Source: Pseudomonadota bacterium
GTDB taxonomy: Bacteria > Pseudomonadota > Gammaproteobacteria > Xanthomonadales > Rhodanobacteraceae
Direction of reading: 5' to 3'
Assembly (NCBI GenBank): GCA_021781425.1
Contig: JAJXWU010000232.1
Location: forward strand, 1 to 42,957
Length of the DNA: 42,957 nt
Of the stretch, positions 9,605 to 17,435 are shown one piece after another (positions within the stretch are counted from its first letter, which is position 1; each line of letters begins with the position of its first letter). The notes beneath the pieces are model-generated. The model ran no database searches, had not been told where the DNA came from, and saw only the letters and a list, made by a program, of their open reading frames with translations. The position numbers were made by a program, and so were the translations under genes.

Positions 9605-10662
9605 TGCACGGCCCCGCGCTTGCCGTCGACGGCGGCGGCGATCGTGCGCGAGAGCAGGCGCAGCTCGCCGCGCAAATCGTCGGACAGGCGTTCGCTGCCG
9701 TTCGGCGCGGCGGCTATCGTTTTCAGGGCGTTCTTCAATTCTTCCTGCGTCTCGGCGAGGCTGCGGAATTCGCGCGTCTCGCGGCTGAGCAAATCGGCAA
9801 GACGGCCAAGCTGCGTATTCAGTTCGCCGAATTGTTCGCCGGATTGGCGTCGCTCGCGTTCGGATTCGGTCAATGCACGCTGCATGCGCTCCAGGCCATC
9901 GGCAGTTTGTTCGAGCAGGGCCTGCACATAGGCGGGAACACTGGCTTCGCCGTCGCCGTGCAGGGTGCCGGATGACAGCCGTGTCATGCTCGACAGCCAG
10001 TCTTCGAGTTCGTTGTAGAAACGGTTCTGCGCGTGACCGGATTGCAGGTCGAGAAATCCGAGCACGAGCGAGGAAGCCAAACCGAACAGCGACGTGGAAA
10101 AACTCGTCGACATTCCCGACAGCGGCTCTTTGAGATTTTCCTTGAGCGTATTGAACATGGCCGCAGGATCGGTGCCGACGCCGAGCGAGCCGATGATGTC
10201 GGCGACCGAGCGGATCGTGACCAGCAGCCCCCAGAACGTGCCAAGCAGGCCGAGGAAGATCGCGAGTCCGACGAGGTAGCGCGACAGGTCGCGCGATTCT
10301 TCGAGGCGCAGGTACACGCTGTCCAGCACCGAGCGCAGCGATTGCGTGGACAACGAGAACTTCGCGCGTTCGCGCCCGGCGAACATGCGCGCCATCGGTG
10401 CGAGCAGGCGCGGTTTGACCGGCAGCGGGCGATCCGGTGGCGAGCGCTTGAACGCCTCGATCCATTCAATTTCGCGCGACAGCAACAACACCTGGCGCAG
10501 GTTCGCGAAGATGCCGAACGCGAGCACAACCAGGATCACGCCGTTGAAGAAAGGATTGGCCGCAAAGTTTTGCGCGAGGCGCGTTGCCAGCAGCGCAGCG
10601 AGCACGCCGACAGCGGCCAGAAAGCCGAGCATCCAGACGAGGGCTTGGGAAGGTTTGGTCAT
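9601..10662 (-). CDS. MotA/TolQ/ExbB-like proton-channel protein
   Basis: The start is MTKPSQALVWMLGFL at 10662, at the first helix; the extension to 10785 runs into hrpB. The 353-aa protein has helices near residues 8-28, 38-57, 130-152 and 185-205. The last two, YLVGLAIFLGLLGTFWGLLVTI and GMSTSFSTSLFGLASSLVLGFLDL, match the MotA/TolQ/ExbB channel domain. A charged, heptad-like C-terminal region (about 230-340: LEQTADGLERMQRALTESERERRQ) follows in the cytoplasm. Together with the MotB-like protein it should build a peptidoglycan-anchored ion-driven motor. The closest functional parallels are MotAB, TolQR and ZorAB. It sits 80 bases downstream of hrpB on the same strand and overlaps its partner by 4 bases, so the pair is translationally coupled. 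Confidence 0.9.
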   Translation of the reverse strand: MTKPSQALVWMLGFLAAVGVLAALLATRLAQNFAANPFFNGVILVVLAFGIFANLRQVLLLSREIEWIEAFKRSPPDRPLPVKPRLLAPMARMFAGRERAKFSLSTQSLRSVLDSVYLRLEESRDLSRYLVGLAIFLGLLGTFWGLLVTIRSVADIIGSLGVGTDPAAMFNTLKENLKEPLSGMSTSFSTSLFGLASSLVLGFLDLQSGHAQNRFYNELEDWLSSMTRLSSGTLHGDGEASVPAYVQALLEQTADGLERMQRALTESERERRQSGEQFGELNTQLGRLADLLSRETREFRSLAETQEELKNALKTIAAAPNGSERLSDDLRGELRLLSRTIAAAVDGKRGAVQ

Positions 10663-10742
10663 GGCGGGTTCTCGGTGCGGATGCGTTCGGGTTTGGACTG
10701 GGTGCATGGGCGATGGTTCCACGCGGATGTGGCGGAATCCTG

Positions 10743-13247
10743 TCACCGCCGAGGCTTCGCGCGCGCGGTCGGCTTCGCATTCCACGGGTCATCTGGCCAG
10801 GGGTGTCTCGGATAACGGCCTTTCAGTTCCTTCTTTACTTCCGGATACGTGCGTTCCCAGAAGCCGCGCAGATCCTGCGTGACCTGGATCGGCCGCTGCG
10901 CGGGCGAAAGCAGGTGCAAGGTCACCGCCACCTTGTCCTTGGCGATGCGCGGCGTGTCGGCGAGTCCGAAAAGTTCCTGCAGTTTGACCGCCAGCACCGG
11001 TGGCTTTCCCGCCTCGTAGTGCAGATGCTTGCTGCTGCCGCTCGGCACGGTCAGGGTTTCCGGCGCAAGCTCGTCGATGCGGCGGCGTTGCGTATGATCC
11101 AGCCGCGAGGCCAATGCCTCGCCGAGCAGTTGCGGCGCCAGCGCATCCAGTCGCGTCTTGCCGGCAAGATACGGCGCCAGCCATTCATCGAGGGATGCCA
11201 GCAGCGGGGCATCGGTTAGATCGGGCAGTTGCAGTTCCGGGCACCACTGGCGAAGGCAGGCCACGCGCACGCGCAGTGCAGTGGCGTGATCGCTCCACGG
11301 TAGCGATGCAAGGCCCGCATCGCGTACCGCAGCGAGCAGCGCGGGCAGGGCATCGGCGGGTTTTGCGGGAACGCTGCGGCGTTCGAGTACGAGCTGCGCA
11401 AAGCGGTATTGCTCGAACGCCTCGACCGCGCGCTTCTCGCGATTCCAGCGTGAAGTCCGCTCGCGCACGAAACTCGCGGAATAATCGCGTTCGAGCAGAT
11501 CGGGATCGAATGGCGTGGCGGCGAGAATCAGGCTGTCGCGCTCATCGAAGCGCAGGTCGACCGCGACCAACCAGGGTTCGCCGTAGAGTTGCGTGCTCTG
11601 GTGCAAATGTGCGCCGCGCCCGTTGCTCAGCCTGTAGCGGTAGGGATCGTTGCCGTCCTGCTTGGCAATGCGATCGGGAAAAGCGTGAATCAGCAGGTTG
11701 CCGATGGTGTGTGCATCGGCCGGGTCGGCCGACGCACGTATATCAAAGCGCCGCCGCCAGCCGGATGCGGCCTGATCGATCGCGGCAAGCGCCGCGGGAT
11801 CGGCCCCCGCGTTGCGCACCGCGCGCTTGTCGCTGCGCCATGCCTGCAGCGCCGCATGACGCGCGCGGAAACTGTCGCCGCGTCCGCTCTCGCCGCGCAG
11901 CGGATTGCGCGCTTCGATCAGGGCGATAAGATCGCATGCCAGCGCGCGCAGCGCGGGCGATGCGCGCAGGGCCATCGCGGCGAGTCGCGGCGTCGCGCCG
12001 GTCGCGAGTATGCGTTGGCCGAGTCCGGTCACGTGGCCATCCGGATCGAGCGCGCCGAGCAGAATGAGCAAATCACGCGCGCTCGCCAGCACGCCGGCAG
12101 GCGGGGCGTCGAGCCAGCGCAGATCCGACGAACCCCAGGCAGCCAGCTCCAGTGCCAGCGCGGACAACTCCGCGTGGGCGATTTCGGCACGGCGCGAAGG
12201 CTCCAGGCGCTGGCTCTGCGGCCACAGCCGGTACGCGACGCCTTCGACGACGCGGCCCGCGCGCCCGCTGCGCTGATCGGCGGAAGCCTGCGAGATCGAC
12301 ACGGTTTGCAAGCGCGAAAAACCTGAGTTGGGATCGAAACGCGGCTCGCGCGCAAGTCCCAGATCGATCACGGCACGGATGCCGGGCAGGGTAACGGAGG
12401 ATTCGGCCACATTCGTTGCCAGCACGATGCGGCGCGTGCCTGTTTTTGCCGGCGCCAAAGCGGCGTGCTGTTCGGCCAGCGACAACTCGCCGTGCAGCGC
12501 AACGATTTCGGCGGCAGCGCAGCCGCTCAGCACCCGCCGCGCCTGTTCGATCTCGCGCCGTCCGGGCAGGAACACGAGGATGTCGCCCTCGCTTTCATGC
12601 AATGTGGTTTCGCGCAGCGCGGTTTCTGCGACGCGGCGCAGATGCAACGGCCAATCCTCGTTCGCCTTCGCCGGCGGATACTCGATGCGTACGGGAAAGC
12701 TGCGCCCGGCGCTCGTCACGCGCGGCGCGTCGAGCCAGCGCGCGATACGCTCGCCGTCCAGCGTTGCCGACATGACGATCAGGCGCAGATCCGGACGCAG
12801 CGTGGCTTGTACCTCGAGCGCCAGCGCGGCGCCAAAATCGCCGGCGAGATGACGCTCGTGGAATTCGTCAAAAGCGATCGCGCCCACGTTCGGCAATGCC
12901 GGATCGGACTGGATCAGGCGCGTCAGGATGCCTTCGGTCACGACTTCCACGCGCGTGCGCGCGCAAACCTTCGCCTCGAAGCGGATGCGATAGCCGACGG
13001 TTTCGCCGACGCTCTCGCCCAGTTGTGCGGCCATGAACTCCGCCGCCGCGCGCGCGGCGATGCGGCGTGGTTCCAGCACGAGGATTTTTTTTCCGGCAAG
13101 CCAGTCCGCGTTCAGCACGGCGAGCGGCACCTGGGTGGTCTTGCCTGCGCCGGGAGGCGCTTCCAGCACCAGGCGCGGATGCTGCACGAGACTTGCGAGG
13201 ATTTCCGGCAGTACCGGCTGGATCGGAAATTGTGTACTTTTGCTCAT
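10743..13247 (-). CDS. hrpB: ATP-dependent helicase HrpB (DEAH-box family)
   Basis: Superfamily 2 DExH helicase of 834 aa, the usual length for HrpB. Motif I is APPGAGKTTQVP (K36), motif II the HrpB-specific DEFH (127-130), and motif III MSATLDGERIARWLD. TNVAESSVTLPGIRAVIDLGLAR and QRSGRAGR form the C-terminal RecA half. The HrpB C-terminal domain ends with LRGFWERTYPEVKKELKGRYPRHPWPDDPWNAKPTARAKPR, a very conserved tail. Its cellular role is poorly known; E. coli hrpB is non-essential and RNA processing has been suggested. It is unrelated to the type III secretion regulator of the same name. A hairpin separates it from the upstream secreted-protein gene, and the motor pair follows on the same strand. 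Confidence 0.97.
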   Translation of the reverse strand: MSKSTQFPIQPVLPEILASLVQHPRLVLEAPPGAGKTTQVPLAVLNADWLAGKKILVLEPRRIAARAAAEFMAAQLGESVGETVGYRIRFEAKVCARTRVEVVTEGILTRLIQSDPALPNVGAIAFDEFHERHLAGDFGAALALEVQATLRPDLRLIVMSATLDGERIARWLDAPRVTSAGRSFPVRIEYPPAKANEDWPLHLRRVAETALRETTLHESEGDILVFLPGRREIEQARRVLSGCAAAEIVALHGELSLAEQHAALAPAKTGTRRIVLATNVAESSVTLPGIRAVIDLGLAREPRFDPNSGFSRLQTVSISQASADQRSGRAGRVVEGVAYRLWPQSQRLEPSRRAEIAHAELSALALELAAWGSSDLRWLDAPPAGVLASARDLLILLGALDPDGHVTGLGQRILATGATPRLAAMALRASPALRALACDLIALIEARNPLRGESGRGDSFRARHAALQAWRSDKRAVRNAGADPAALAAIDQAASGWRRRFDIRASADPADAHTIGNLLIHAFPDRIAKQDGNDPYRYRLSNGRGAHLHQSTQLYGEPWLVAVDLRFDERDSLILAATPFDPDLLERDYSASFVRERTSRWNREKRAVEAFEQYRFAQLVLERRSVPAKPADALPALLAAVRDAGLASLPWSDHATALRVRVACLRQWCPELQLPDLTDAPLLASLDEWLAPYLAGKTRLDALAPQLLGEALASRLDHTQRRRIDELAPETLTVPSGSSKHLHYEAGKPPVLAVKLQELFGLADTPRIAKDKVAVTLHLLSPAQRPIQVTQDLRGFWERTYPEVKKELKGRYPRHPWPDDPWNAKPTARAKPRR

Positions 13248-13256
13248 CGCACAAAC

Positions 13257-13285
13257 GCCGATCCCGCCATTCGGGCGGGATCGGC
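13257..13285 (-). terminator. Perfect 12-bp hairpin after the secreted-protein gene
   Basis: GCCGATCCCGCC and GGCGGGATCGGC pair perfectly around a 5-base loop. On the minus strand GTTTGTG follows. It lies between the secreted-protein stop and the hrpB start, both on the minus strand, so it probably insulates or attenuates read-through into hrpB. Confidence 0.55.
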
Positions 13286-13302
13286 AAACGAACGCGGCGG
13301 GA

Positions 13303-14496
13303 TTACTGGCAAGTCAGGCCGTTTATCTGGGTCAGACGCTTCCAGATCTTTGCGCCGCTTCCGGTCGGTACACCCGCCGGCAGGCCGGACGCGGATTGGT
13401 AGCTGAACTGCATCGTGTTGCAGTCCGGAAACTGGACGTTGAACGTGCCCCACACTGTCTGCGTCACCGAAGGTCCGAAATTGCCGGCAAAGCCGCCGCC
13501 GCTGGAATAACCCAGCGTCACTTGGGCCGAAGTATCACCGGCATTGAACGTACCGCTGCCAAACAACCAGTAGGGTACGCCGCTGGAATCGTAGGTGTAC
13601 CAGGCGACCACGATGTAACGCGGCACCGTGCTGCCGCTGCCCTGCAACTCGCCCACTTCCACCTGGATGCCTTCGCCGCTGTGATTCGAGTCGTACCAGT
13701 TGCCGGTCATGTAGCCGCTGATCGGCAGGGCTTGCGAAGCTTGTGCATATTGCGCGGGATTGTAAGTGCCGAGATTGAACGTGGTATAGCGGTTCGGATC
13801 GGCCGTGTTGAGTGTGTCGATCGTGAGCGTCAAGGCCTGATTGTAGTTCAGCTGAACCGAGCCGCCGTAGAAATTTTCCAGCACGAACACGTCGCTGCTG
13901 ACCAGCGGGTTGATGGCATACGTCGTGGAAAGAAACGTATTCGGATCGTCCGCCATGCGGATGTAGAAATTCTGCACGCCGCCTTGGGTGACGGACACGG
14001 CGGGCAAGGTCGGATACAAATTAGAGTTGCCTTCCATGTTGGAAGGGCGATCGATTTCCAGCAACGTAGCGGACAGACCGCTCGTGCATACGACGCGGAA
14101 CAGGTAGATCGTGTCCTGCTCGACGTATCTGGCCTCGCTGCCACCCGCATAGGGGTCGCCAAGCAGATTGACCTGGGCGCTCTGTGCATTGGGATCGTTC
14201 TGCCACATTCCCAACGGCATGGGCGAGTTCAGGCAGCTCGGGGGATAGGCGCGATCGGGATTGGCGAACAGCTCGGCCGGTTTCGTGCCACCGGGCTTGG
14301 CGCTGGCGACACCGGATTTCTGCGCGGATGCGATGGCCTGACTGGCCTGCGCCTGCATTTGCGCGCGTACCTGCTGCGCCCGCGCCAGATCCAACCTCGG
14401 CGTTGTGACGGCCGATGCGCCGGCTGCCTGCGCGATCGCCGCCGCGGCCAGTGCAGCAGCAGCGATGCTGCGGGAAAAAATCGTCGAGTATTTCAT
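13303..14496 (-). CDS. Secreted protein of unknown function
   Basis: The start is MKYSTIFSRSIAAAALAAAAIAQAAGASA at 14496, with GGGAGATTGAG just upstream; the extension to 14640 overlaps tatD. It has 397 aa. The first 25-28 residues are a Sec signal peptide. An Ala/Gln-rich helical stretch (LDLARAQQVRAQMQAQASQAIASAQ) follows. The mature part is rich in Tyr, Asn, Ser and Gly. The C-terminal about 130 residues include GYMTGNWYDSNHSGEGIQVEVGE, VAWYTYDSSGVPYWLFGSGTF and WGTFNVQFPDCNTMQFSY. This pattern recurs in exported proteins of Xanthomonadales, from memory and unchecked. There is no catalytic motif, transmembrane anchor or barrel. A hairpin follows the stop and the gene diverges from tatD. 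Confidence 0.8.
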   Translation of the reverse strand: MKYSTIFSRSIAAAALAAAAIAQAAGASAVTTPRLDLARAQQVRAQMQAQASQAIASAQKSGVASAKPGGTKPAELFANPDRAYPPSCLNSPMPLGMWQNDPNAQSAQVNLLGDPYAGGSEARYVEQDTIYLFRVVCTSGLSATLLEIDRPSNMEGNSNLYPTLPAVSVTQGGVQNFYIRMADDPNTFLSTTYAINPLVSSDVFVLENFYGGSVQLNYNQALTLTIDTLNTADPNRYTTFNLGTYNPAQYAQASQALPISGYMTGNWYDSNHSGEGIQVEVGELQGSGSTVPRYIVVAWYTYDSSGVPYWLFGSGTFNAGDTSAQVTLGYSSGGGFAGNFGPSVTQTVWGTFNVQFPDCNTMQFSYQSASGLPAGVPTGSGAKIWKRLTQINGLTCQ

Positions 14497-14541
14497 CTCA
14501 ATCTCCCATGTCGAATTCCCGTGCGCGCAGCCTGTGGCGCC

Positions 14542-14555
14542 GCCGGTTAACCGGC
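14542..14555. promoter_or_regulatory. 14-bp perfect palindrome in a divergent promoter region
   Basis: GCCGGTTAACCGGC lies between the divergent secreted-protein and tatD starts (118-base gap). A CATAAT hexamer at 14582-14587 could be a tatD -10 box, without a clear -35. The palindrome could be an operator, or chance in GC-rich DNA. Confidence 0.3.
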
Positions 14556-14614
14556 CGTGAACGCGCGCTGCGCGGTGTTGGCATAATGCCAGACTTTCCC
14601 GATAACGCACGGAC

Positions 14615-15418
14615 ATGCAACTCGTCGACATCGGCGCCAACCTGACCCACGAATCCTTTCGGCACGATTTCGATGCCGTACTGGCGCGCGCTCACGCGGC
14701 AGGGGTGGCCCATCTCATCGTGACGGGCGCCTCGTTGCAAGGTTCGCGCGAGGCACTGGAATTGGCGCGCACGCATTCGGGCGTGCTGTTCGCGACCGCG
14801 GGCGTGCATCCGCATCATGCCGGCGATTTCGATGCGGATATCGAAGCCGGATTGCGCGAACTGCATGCCCTGCCCGAGGTCGTGGCGGTTGGCGAAACCG
14901 GCCTGGATTATTTCCGCGATTTCTCGCCGCGCGCCGCGCAATTATTTGCGTTCGAGCGCCAATTGGAACTTGCCGCGGATTGCGGCAAGCCGCTGTTCCT
15001 GCATCAGCGTGATGCGCACGGCGATTTCATCGCCTGCATGGATAACGTGCTTGATCAACGCGGGCGCGGTCGCATCGCGCGCGCGGTGGTGCATTGCTTC
15101 ACCGGCACGCAGGGCGAATTGTTCGATTGCCTGGATCGCGATTTCCATATCGGCATCACCGGCTGGATCTGCGACGAGCGCCGCGGCGCGCACCTGCGCG
15201 AGCTGGTCAGGTCCATTCCGGCAAATCGCCTGATGCTGGAAACCGACGCACCGTACCTGCTGCCGCGCACCGTCAAGCCAGTGCCCTCGCACCGGCGCAA
15301 CGAGCCGATGTATCTGGCGCACATCTGCGCGCAAGTGGCGCGTGACCGCGGCGAGGATGTAGCTGTCACCGCAGCGAATGCTGCAGCGACTGCGCGTGAA
15401 TTCTTCGGATTGCCCTAG
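14615..15418 (+). CDS. tatD: TatD family metal-dependent deoxyribonuclease
   Basis: Cytoplasmic TIM-barrel nuclease; E. coli TatD is a 3'-5' exonuclease on single-stranded DNA and RNA that aids repair of oxidised DNA. The 267 aa follow E. coli TatD closely. The N-terminus DIGANLTHESF lacks the HxH found in YcfH/YjjV relatives, as in TatD itself. TAGVHPHHA, VAVGETGLDYFRDFS with the metal-binding Glu, HCFTGT, GITGWICDERRG, ETDAPYLLPR and SHRRNEP are all present. It is not in a tat operon. Its TAG and the stop of the convergent yadH gene share the four bases CTAG. Confidence 0.94.
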   Translation: MQLVDIGANLTHESFRHDFDAVLARAHAAGVAHLIVTGASLQGSREALELARTHSGVLFATAGVHPHHAGDFDADIEAGLRELHALPEVVAVGETGLDYFRDFSPRAAQLFAFERQLELAADCGKPLFLHQRDAHGDFIACMDNVLDQRGRGRIARAVVHCFTGTQGELFDCLDRDFHIGITGWICDERRGAHLRELVRSIPANRLMLETDAPYLLPRTVKPVPSHRRNEPMYLAHICAQVARDRGEDVAVTAANAAATAREFFGLP

Positions 15419-16191
15419 GATCGAAGCCCGACGCCGCGCTGCAACAGGCTCAGACAGAACGCGCCGAGCGCAAGCACGAAGGCCAGCATCACCGCGTAGG
15501 CCCAGGCGAGATTGATGTCGCTGATGCCGAGCAGGCCATAGCGGAACGCGCTGACCATGTACAGGATCGGATTCAGGTGCGAGATTTCCTTCCACGGACT
15601 CGGCAACTGGGCGACGTTGTAGAACACGCCGCCGAGGTAGGTAAGCGGTGTCAGTACGAAGGTCGGGATGATCGCGATGTCGTCGAACTTGCGCGCAAAG
15701 ATCGCATTGATGAAACCGAGCATGCCGAAGATCGTCGCCGCCAGCACGAAGGTGCTGAGTGTGACCAGCGGGTGATACAAATGGATCTTGGTGAAGAACA
15801 GGGAAATGCCGAGTACGATCACGCCGACCATGAAGCCGCGTAACACCGCGCCGCTGATGTAACCGGCCAGGATCGTCCAGCTCGGCATCGGCGACACCAG
15901 CATCTCCTCGACGAAGCGCTGGAACTTGGCGCCGAAGAAGGAACTGGTGATGTTGCCGTAGGCGTTCTGGATCACGCTCATCATTATCAGACCGGGCGCG
16001 ATGTATTCGATGTACGAGATGCCCGGCGCGATCTCGCCGATGCGGCGCCCGATCAGGCTGCCGAAGATGATGAAGTACAGCGTCACCGTGATCGCCGGCG
16101 GCAGCAGGGTCTGGGTCCAGATGCGCAGGATGCGCATCACCTCGCGGCGCACGATGGTGCCAAGCGCGATGAGAGTGTGCTCGGCGTTCAT
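15415..16191 (-). CDS. yadH: ABC-2 type transporter permease YadH
   Basis: Membrane half of an ABC exporter; 258 aa against 256 in E. coli YadH, with strong similarity by eye. The N-terminus has MRILRIWTQTLLPPAITVTLYFIIFGSLIGRRIG. The middle has PGLIMMSVIQNAYGNITSSFFGAKFQRFVEEMLVSPMP. The C-terminal half has FDDIAIIPTFVLTPLTYLGGVFY and SHLNPILYMVSAFRYGLLGISD, ending QRGVGLRS. Six helices are expected. The ATPase gene yadG is 133 bases upstream on the same strand. The exported substrate of YadGH is unknown. The stop overlaps that of tatD in a shared CTAG. Confidence 0.94.
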   Translation of the reverse strand: MNAEHTLIALGTIVRREVMRILRIWTQTLLPPAITVTLYFIIFGSLIGRRIGEIAPGISYIEYIAPGLIMMSVIQNAYGNITSSFFGAKFQRFVEEMLVSPMPSWTILAGYISGAVLRGFMVGVIVLGISLFFTKIHLYHPLVTLSTFVLAATIFGMLGFINAIFARKFDDIAIIPTFVLTPLTYLGGVFYNVAQLPSPWKEISHLNPILYMVSAFRYGLLGISDINLAWAYAVMLAFVLALGAFCLSLLQRGVGLRS

Positions 16192-16324
16192 GCGGTCGAA
16201 CTCGTTGCGCTTACGCGATGCCTTGAATGGCAGCGCGTGCAGCGAGTGAGGGCGAGGCAGGGATGCCGACCGGAAGGAGCGCCAGGGATGGCCAGTTGTG
16301 ATGAGATTCGATTCATCATTGCTT

Positions 16325-17260
16325 TCAGGCAGCTTGCTTGTCGTTTGCGTCGATCAACCGCACGAACAACTCCTCCAGCCGGTTGGCCTTGTTGCGCATC
16401 GAGGTCACCGTGATGCCGTGCGCGGACAATGCGGCAAAAAGGGAATTCAAGTCGTGTTGCCGCGACATTTCCGCTTCCAGTGTGCGCTCGTCGATGCGCG
16501 TCAGCTTCACGCCGTCGACGGTGGGGAGTTCCGCGCAGGGCGCGGCCAGATCCAGCACGAACGCTTCCACGTCGAGTTTGGACAACAGCGTCTTCATCGC
16601 CGTGTTCTCGATGATGCGGCCGTGGTCGATGATCGCGATATTGCGGCACAGCGACTCGGCTTCCTCGAGATAATGCGTGGTCAGGATCACCGTGGTGCCG
16701 GCGGCATTGATGGCCTGGATGAATTTCCACATCGAACGGCGGATCTCGATGTCGACACCCGCAGTCGGCTCGTCCAGGATCAGCAGTTTCGGCTCGTTCA
16801 TCATCGCCCGCGCGATCAGCAGGCGCCGTTTCATGCCGCCGGAGAGCGTGCGCGATACTTCGAAGGCCTTGTCCCAGAGCGCGAGTTGTTTCAGATACTT
16901 CTCCGCGCGTTGCGCCGCGACCGCGCGAGTTACGCCGTAGAAGCCGGCCTGATTCACGCAAATCTGAAACGGCTGCTCGAACATGTTGAAGTTGATTTCC
17001 TGCGGCACTAGTCCGAGCATCTGCATGGCTTCGCTGCGCCGCTCGCGGATCGATATGCCGAACACGCGCGCATCGCCGGCCGTCGCGTTGACCAGCGAGG
17101 ACACGATGCCGATCAGGGTTGACTTGCCGGCGCCGTTCGGGCCGAGCAGGGCGTAGAAATCGCCGGGCTGAACGCTCAGCGAAACGCCCTTGAGCGCTTC
17201 GACGCCGTTCGCGTAGGTTTTTCTCAGATCCTGGATTTCCAGCGCGGGAATGGCGCTCAT
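16325..17260 (-). CDS. yadG: ABC transporter ATP-binding protein YadG
   Basis: The start is MSAIPALEIQDLRKTYANGVEAL at 17260, giving 311 aa (E. coli YadG is 308); the extension to 17374 is non-coding in character. Walker A is GPNGAGKST, the signature TLSGGMKRRL and Walker B LLILDEPTAGVDIEIRRSMW. The switch His is in ILTTHYLEEAE. The C-terminal about 90 residues form the usual accessory region of ABC-2 exporter ATPases. It energises YadH. A candidate -10 TATACT lies 28 bases upstream of the start. The gene diverges from the flavoprotein gene at 17436. Confidence 0.95.
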   Translation of the reverse strand: MSAIPALEIQDLRKTYANGVEALKGVSLSVQPGDFYALLGPNGAGKSTLIGIVSSLVNATAGDARVFGISIRERRSEAMQMLGLVPQEINFNMFEQPFQICVNQAGFYGVTRAVAAQRAEKYLKQLALWDKAFEVSRTLSGGMKRRLLIARAMMNEPKLLILDEPTAGVDIEIRRSMWKFIQAINAAGTTVILTTHYLEEAESLCRNIAIIDHGRIIENTAMKTLLSKLDVEAFVLDLAAPCAELPTVDGVKLTRIDERTLEAEMSRQHDLNSLFAALSAHGITVTSMRNKANRLEELFVRLIDANDKQAA

Positions 17261-17287
17261 GGGCTGCACAATGATCGCGGGGCGGGT

Positions 17288-17293
17288 AGTATA
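17288..17293 (-). promoter_or_regulatory. Candidate -10 box for yadG
   Basis: On the minus strand TATACT lies 28 bases before the yadG ATG, at a sensible distance for a short leader. No good -35 is seen at 17 bases. Confidence 0.35.
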
Positions 17294-17318
17294 GCCGGCA
17301 TCTCGAAGTACGCTGTGA

Positions 17319-17347
17319 TTGAAAGGCCCATGCGCTCGGCTTCGAAT
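17319..17347 (+). promoter_or_regulatory. Candidate sigma70 promoter for the flavoprotein gene
   Basis: TTGAAA (17319-17324), a 17-base spacer and TCGAAT (17342-17347) match the consensus at 5/6 and 4/6. Transcription would begin near 17354 and give a leader of about 80 bases carrying two hairpins. Confidence 0.4.
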
Positions 17348-17372
17348 CGGCGCGTATTTTCCCACAACCCCC

Positions 17373-17415
17373 AACCCTTGCTGCGCAAGGGTTTGCCCCC
17401 TTAACTTAAGGGGGC
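17373..17415 (+). repeat. Two tandem inverted repeats in the leader of the flavoprotein gene
   Basis: AACCCTTGC-TGC-GCAAGGGTT (17373-17393) has a 9-bp stem. GCCCCCTTAA-C-TTAAGGGGGC (17395-17415) has a 10-bp arm around one base. They are separated by one base and end 20 bases before the GTG start. They may be a leader structure, an attenuator or a mobile palindromic repeat. Confidence 0.6.
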
Positions 17416-17435
17416 GTTAGTCGAAGGTTTCATCC

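Noticed and set aside
7376-9931. 851-aa plus-strand ORF
   Set aside because: It runs across rluE, the EamA gene and antisense to the OmpA-like gene; its composition is Arg/Ala-rich with no motif, typical of a GC-rich shadow frame.
8519-13247. Complete Zorya defence system
   Set aside because: Only the motor pair resembles ZorAB. ZorC, ZorD and ZorE-like genes are absent, HrpB has its own conserved C-terminal domain, and the long coiled coil lies in the B rather than the A protein.
10743-13247. Type III secretion regulator HrpB
   Set aside because: The name is shared only; the sequence is a DEFH-box helicase and no hrp genes are present.
13033-14550. 505-aa plus-strand ORF antisense to hrpB and the secreted protein
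   Set aside because: No motif and it overlaps two supported genes on the other strand.
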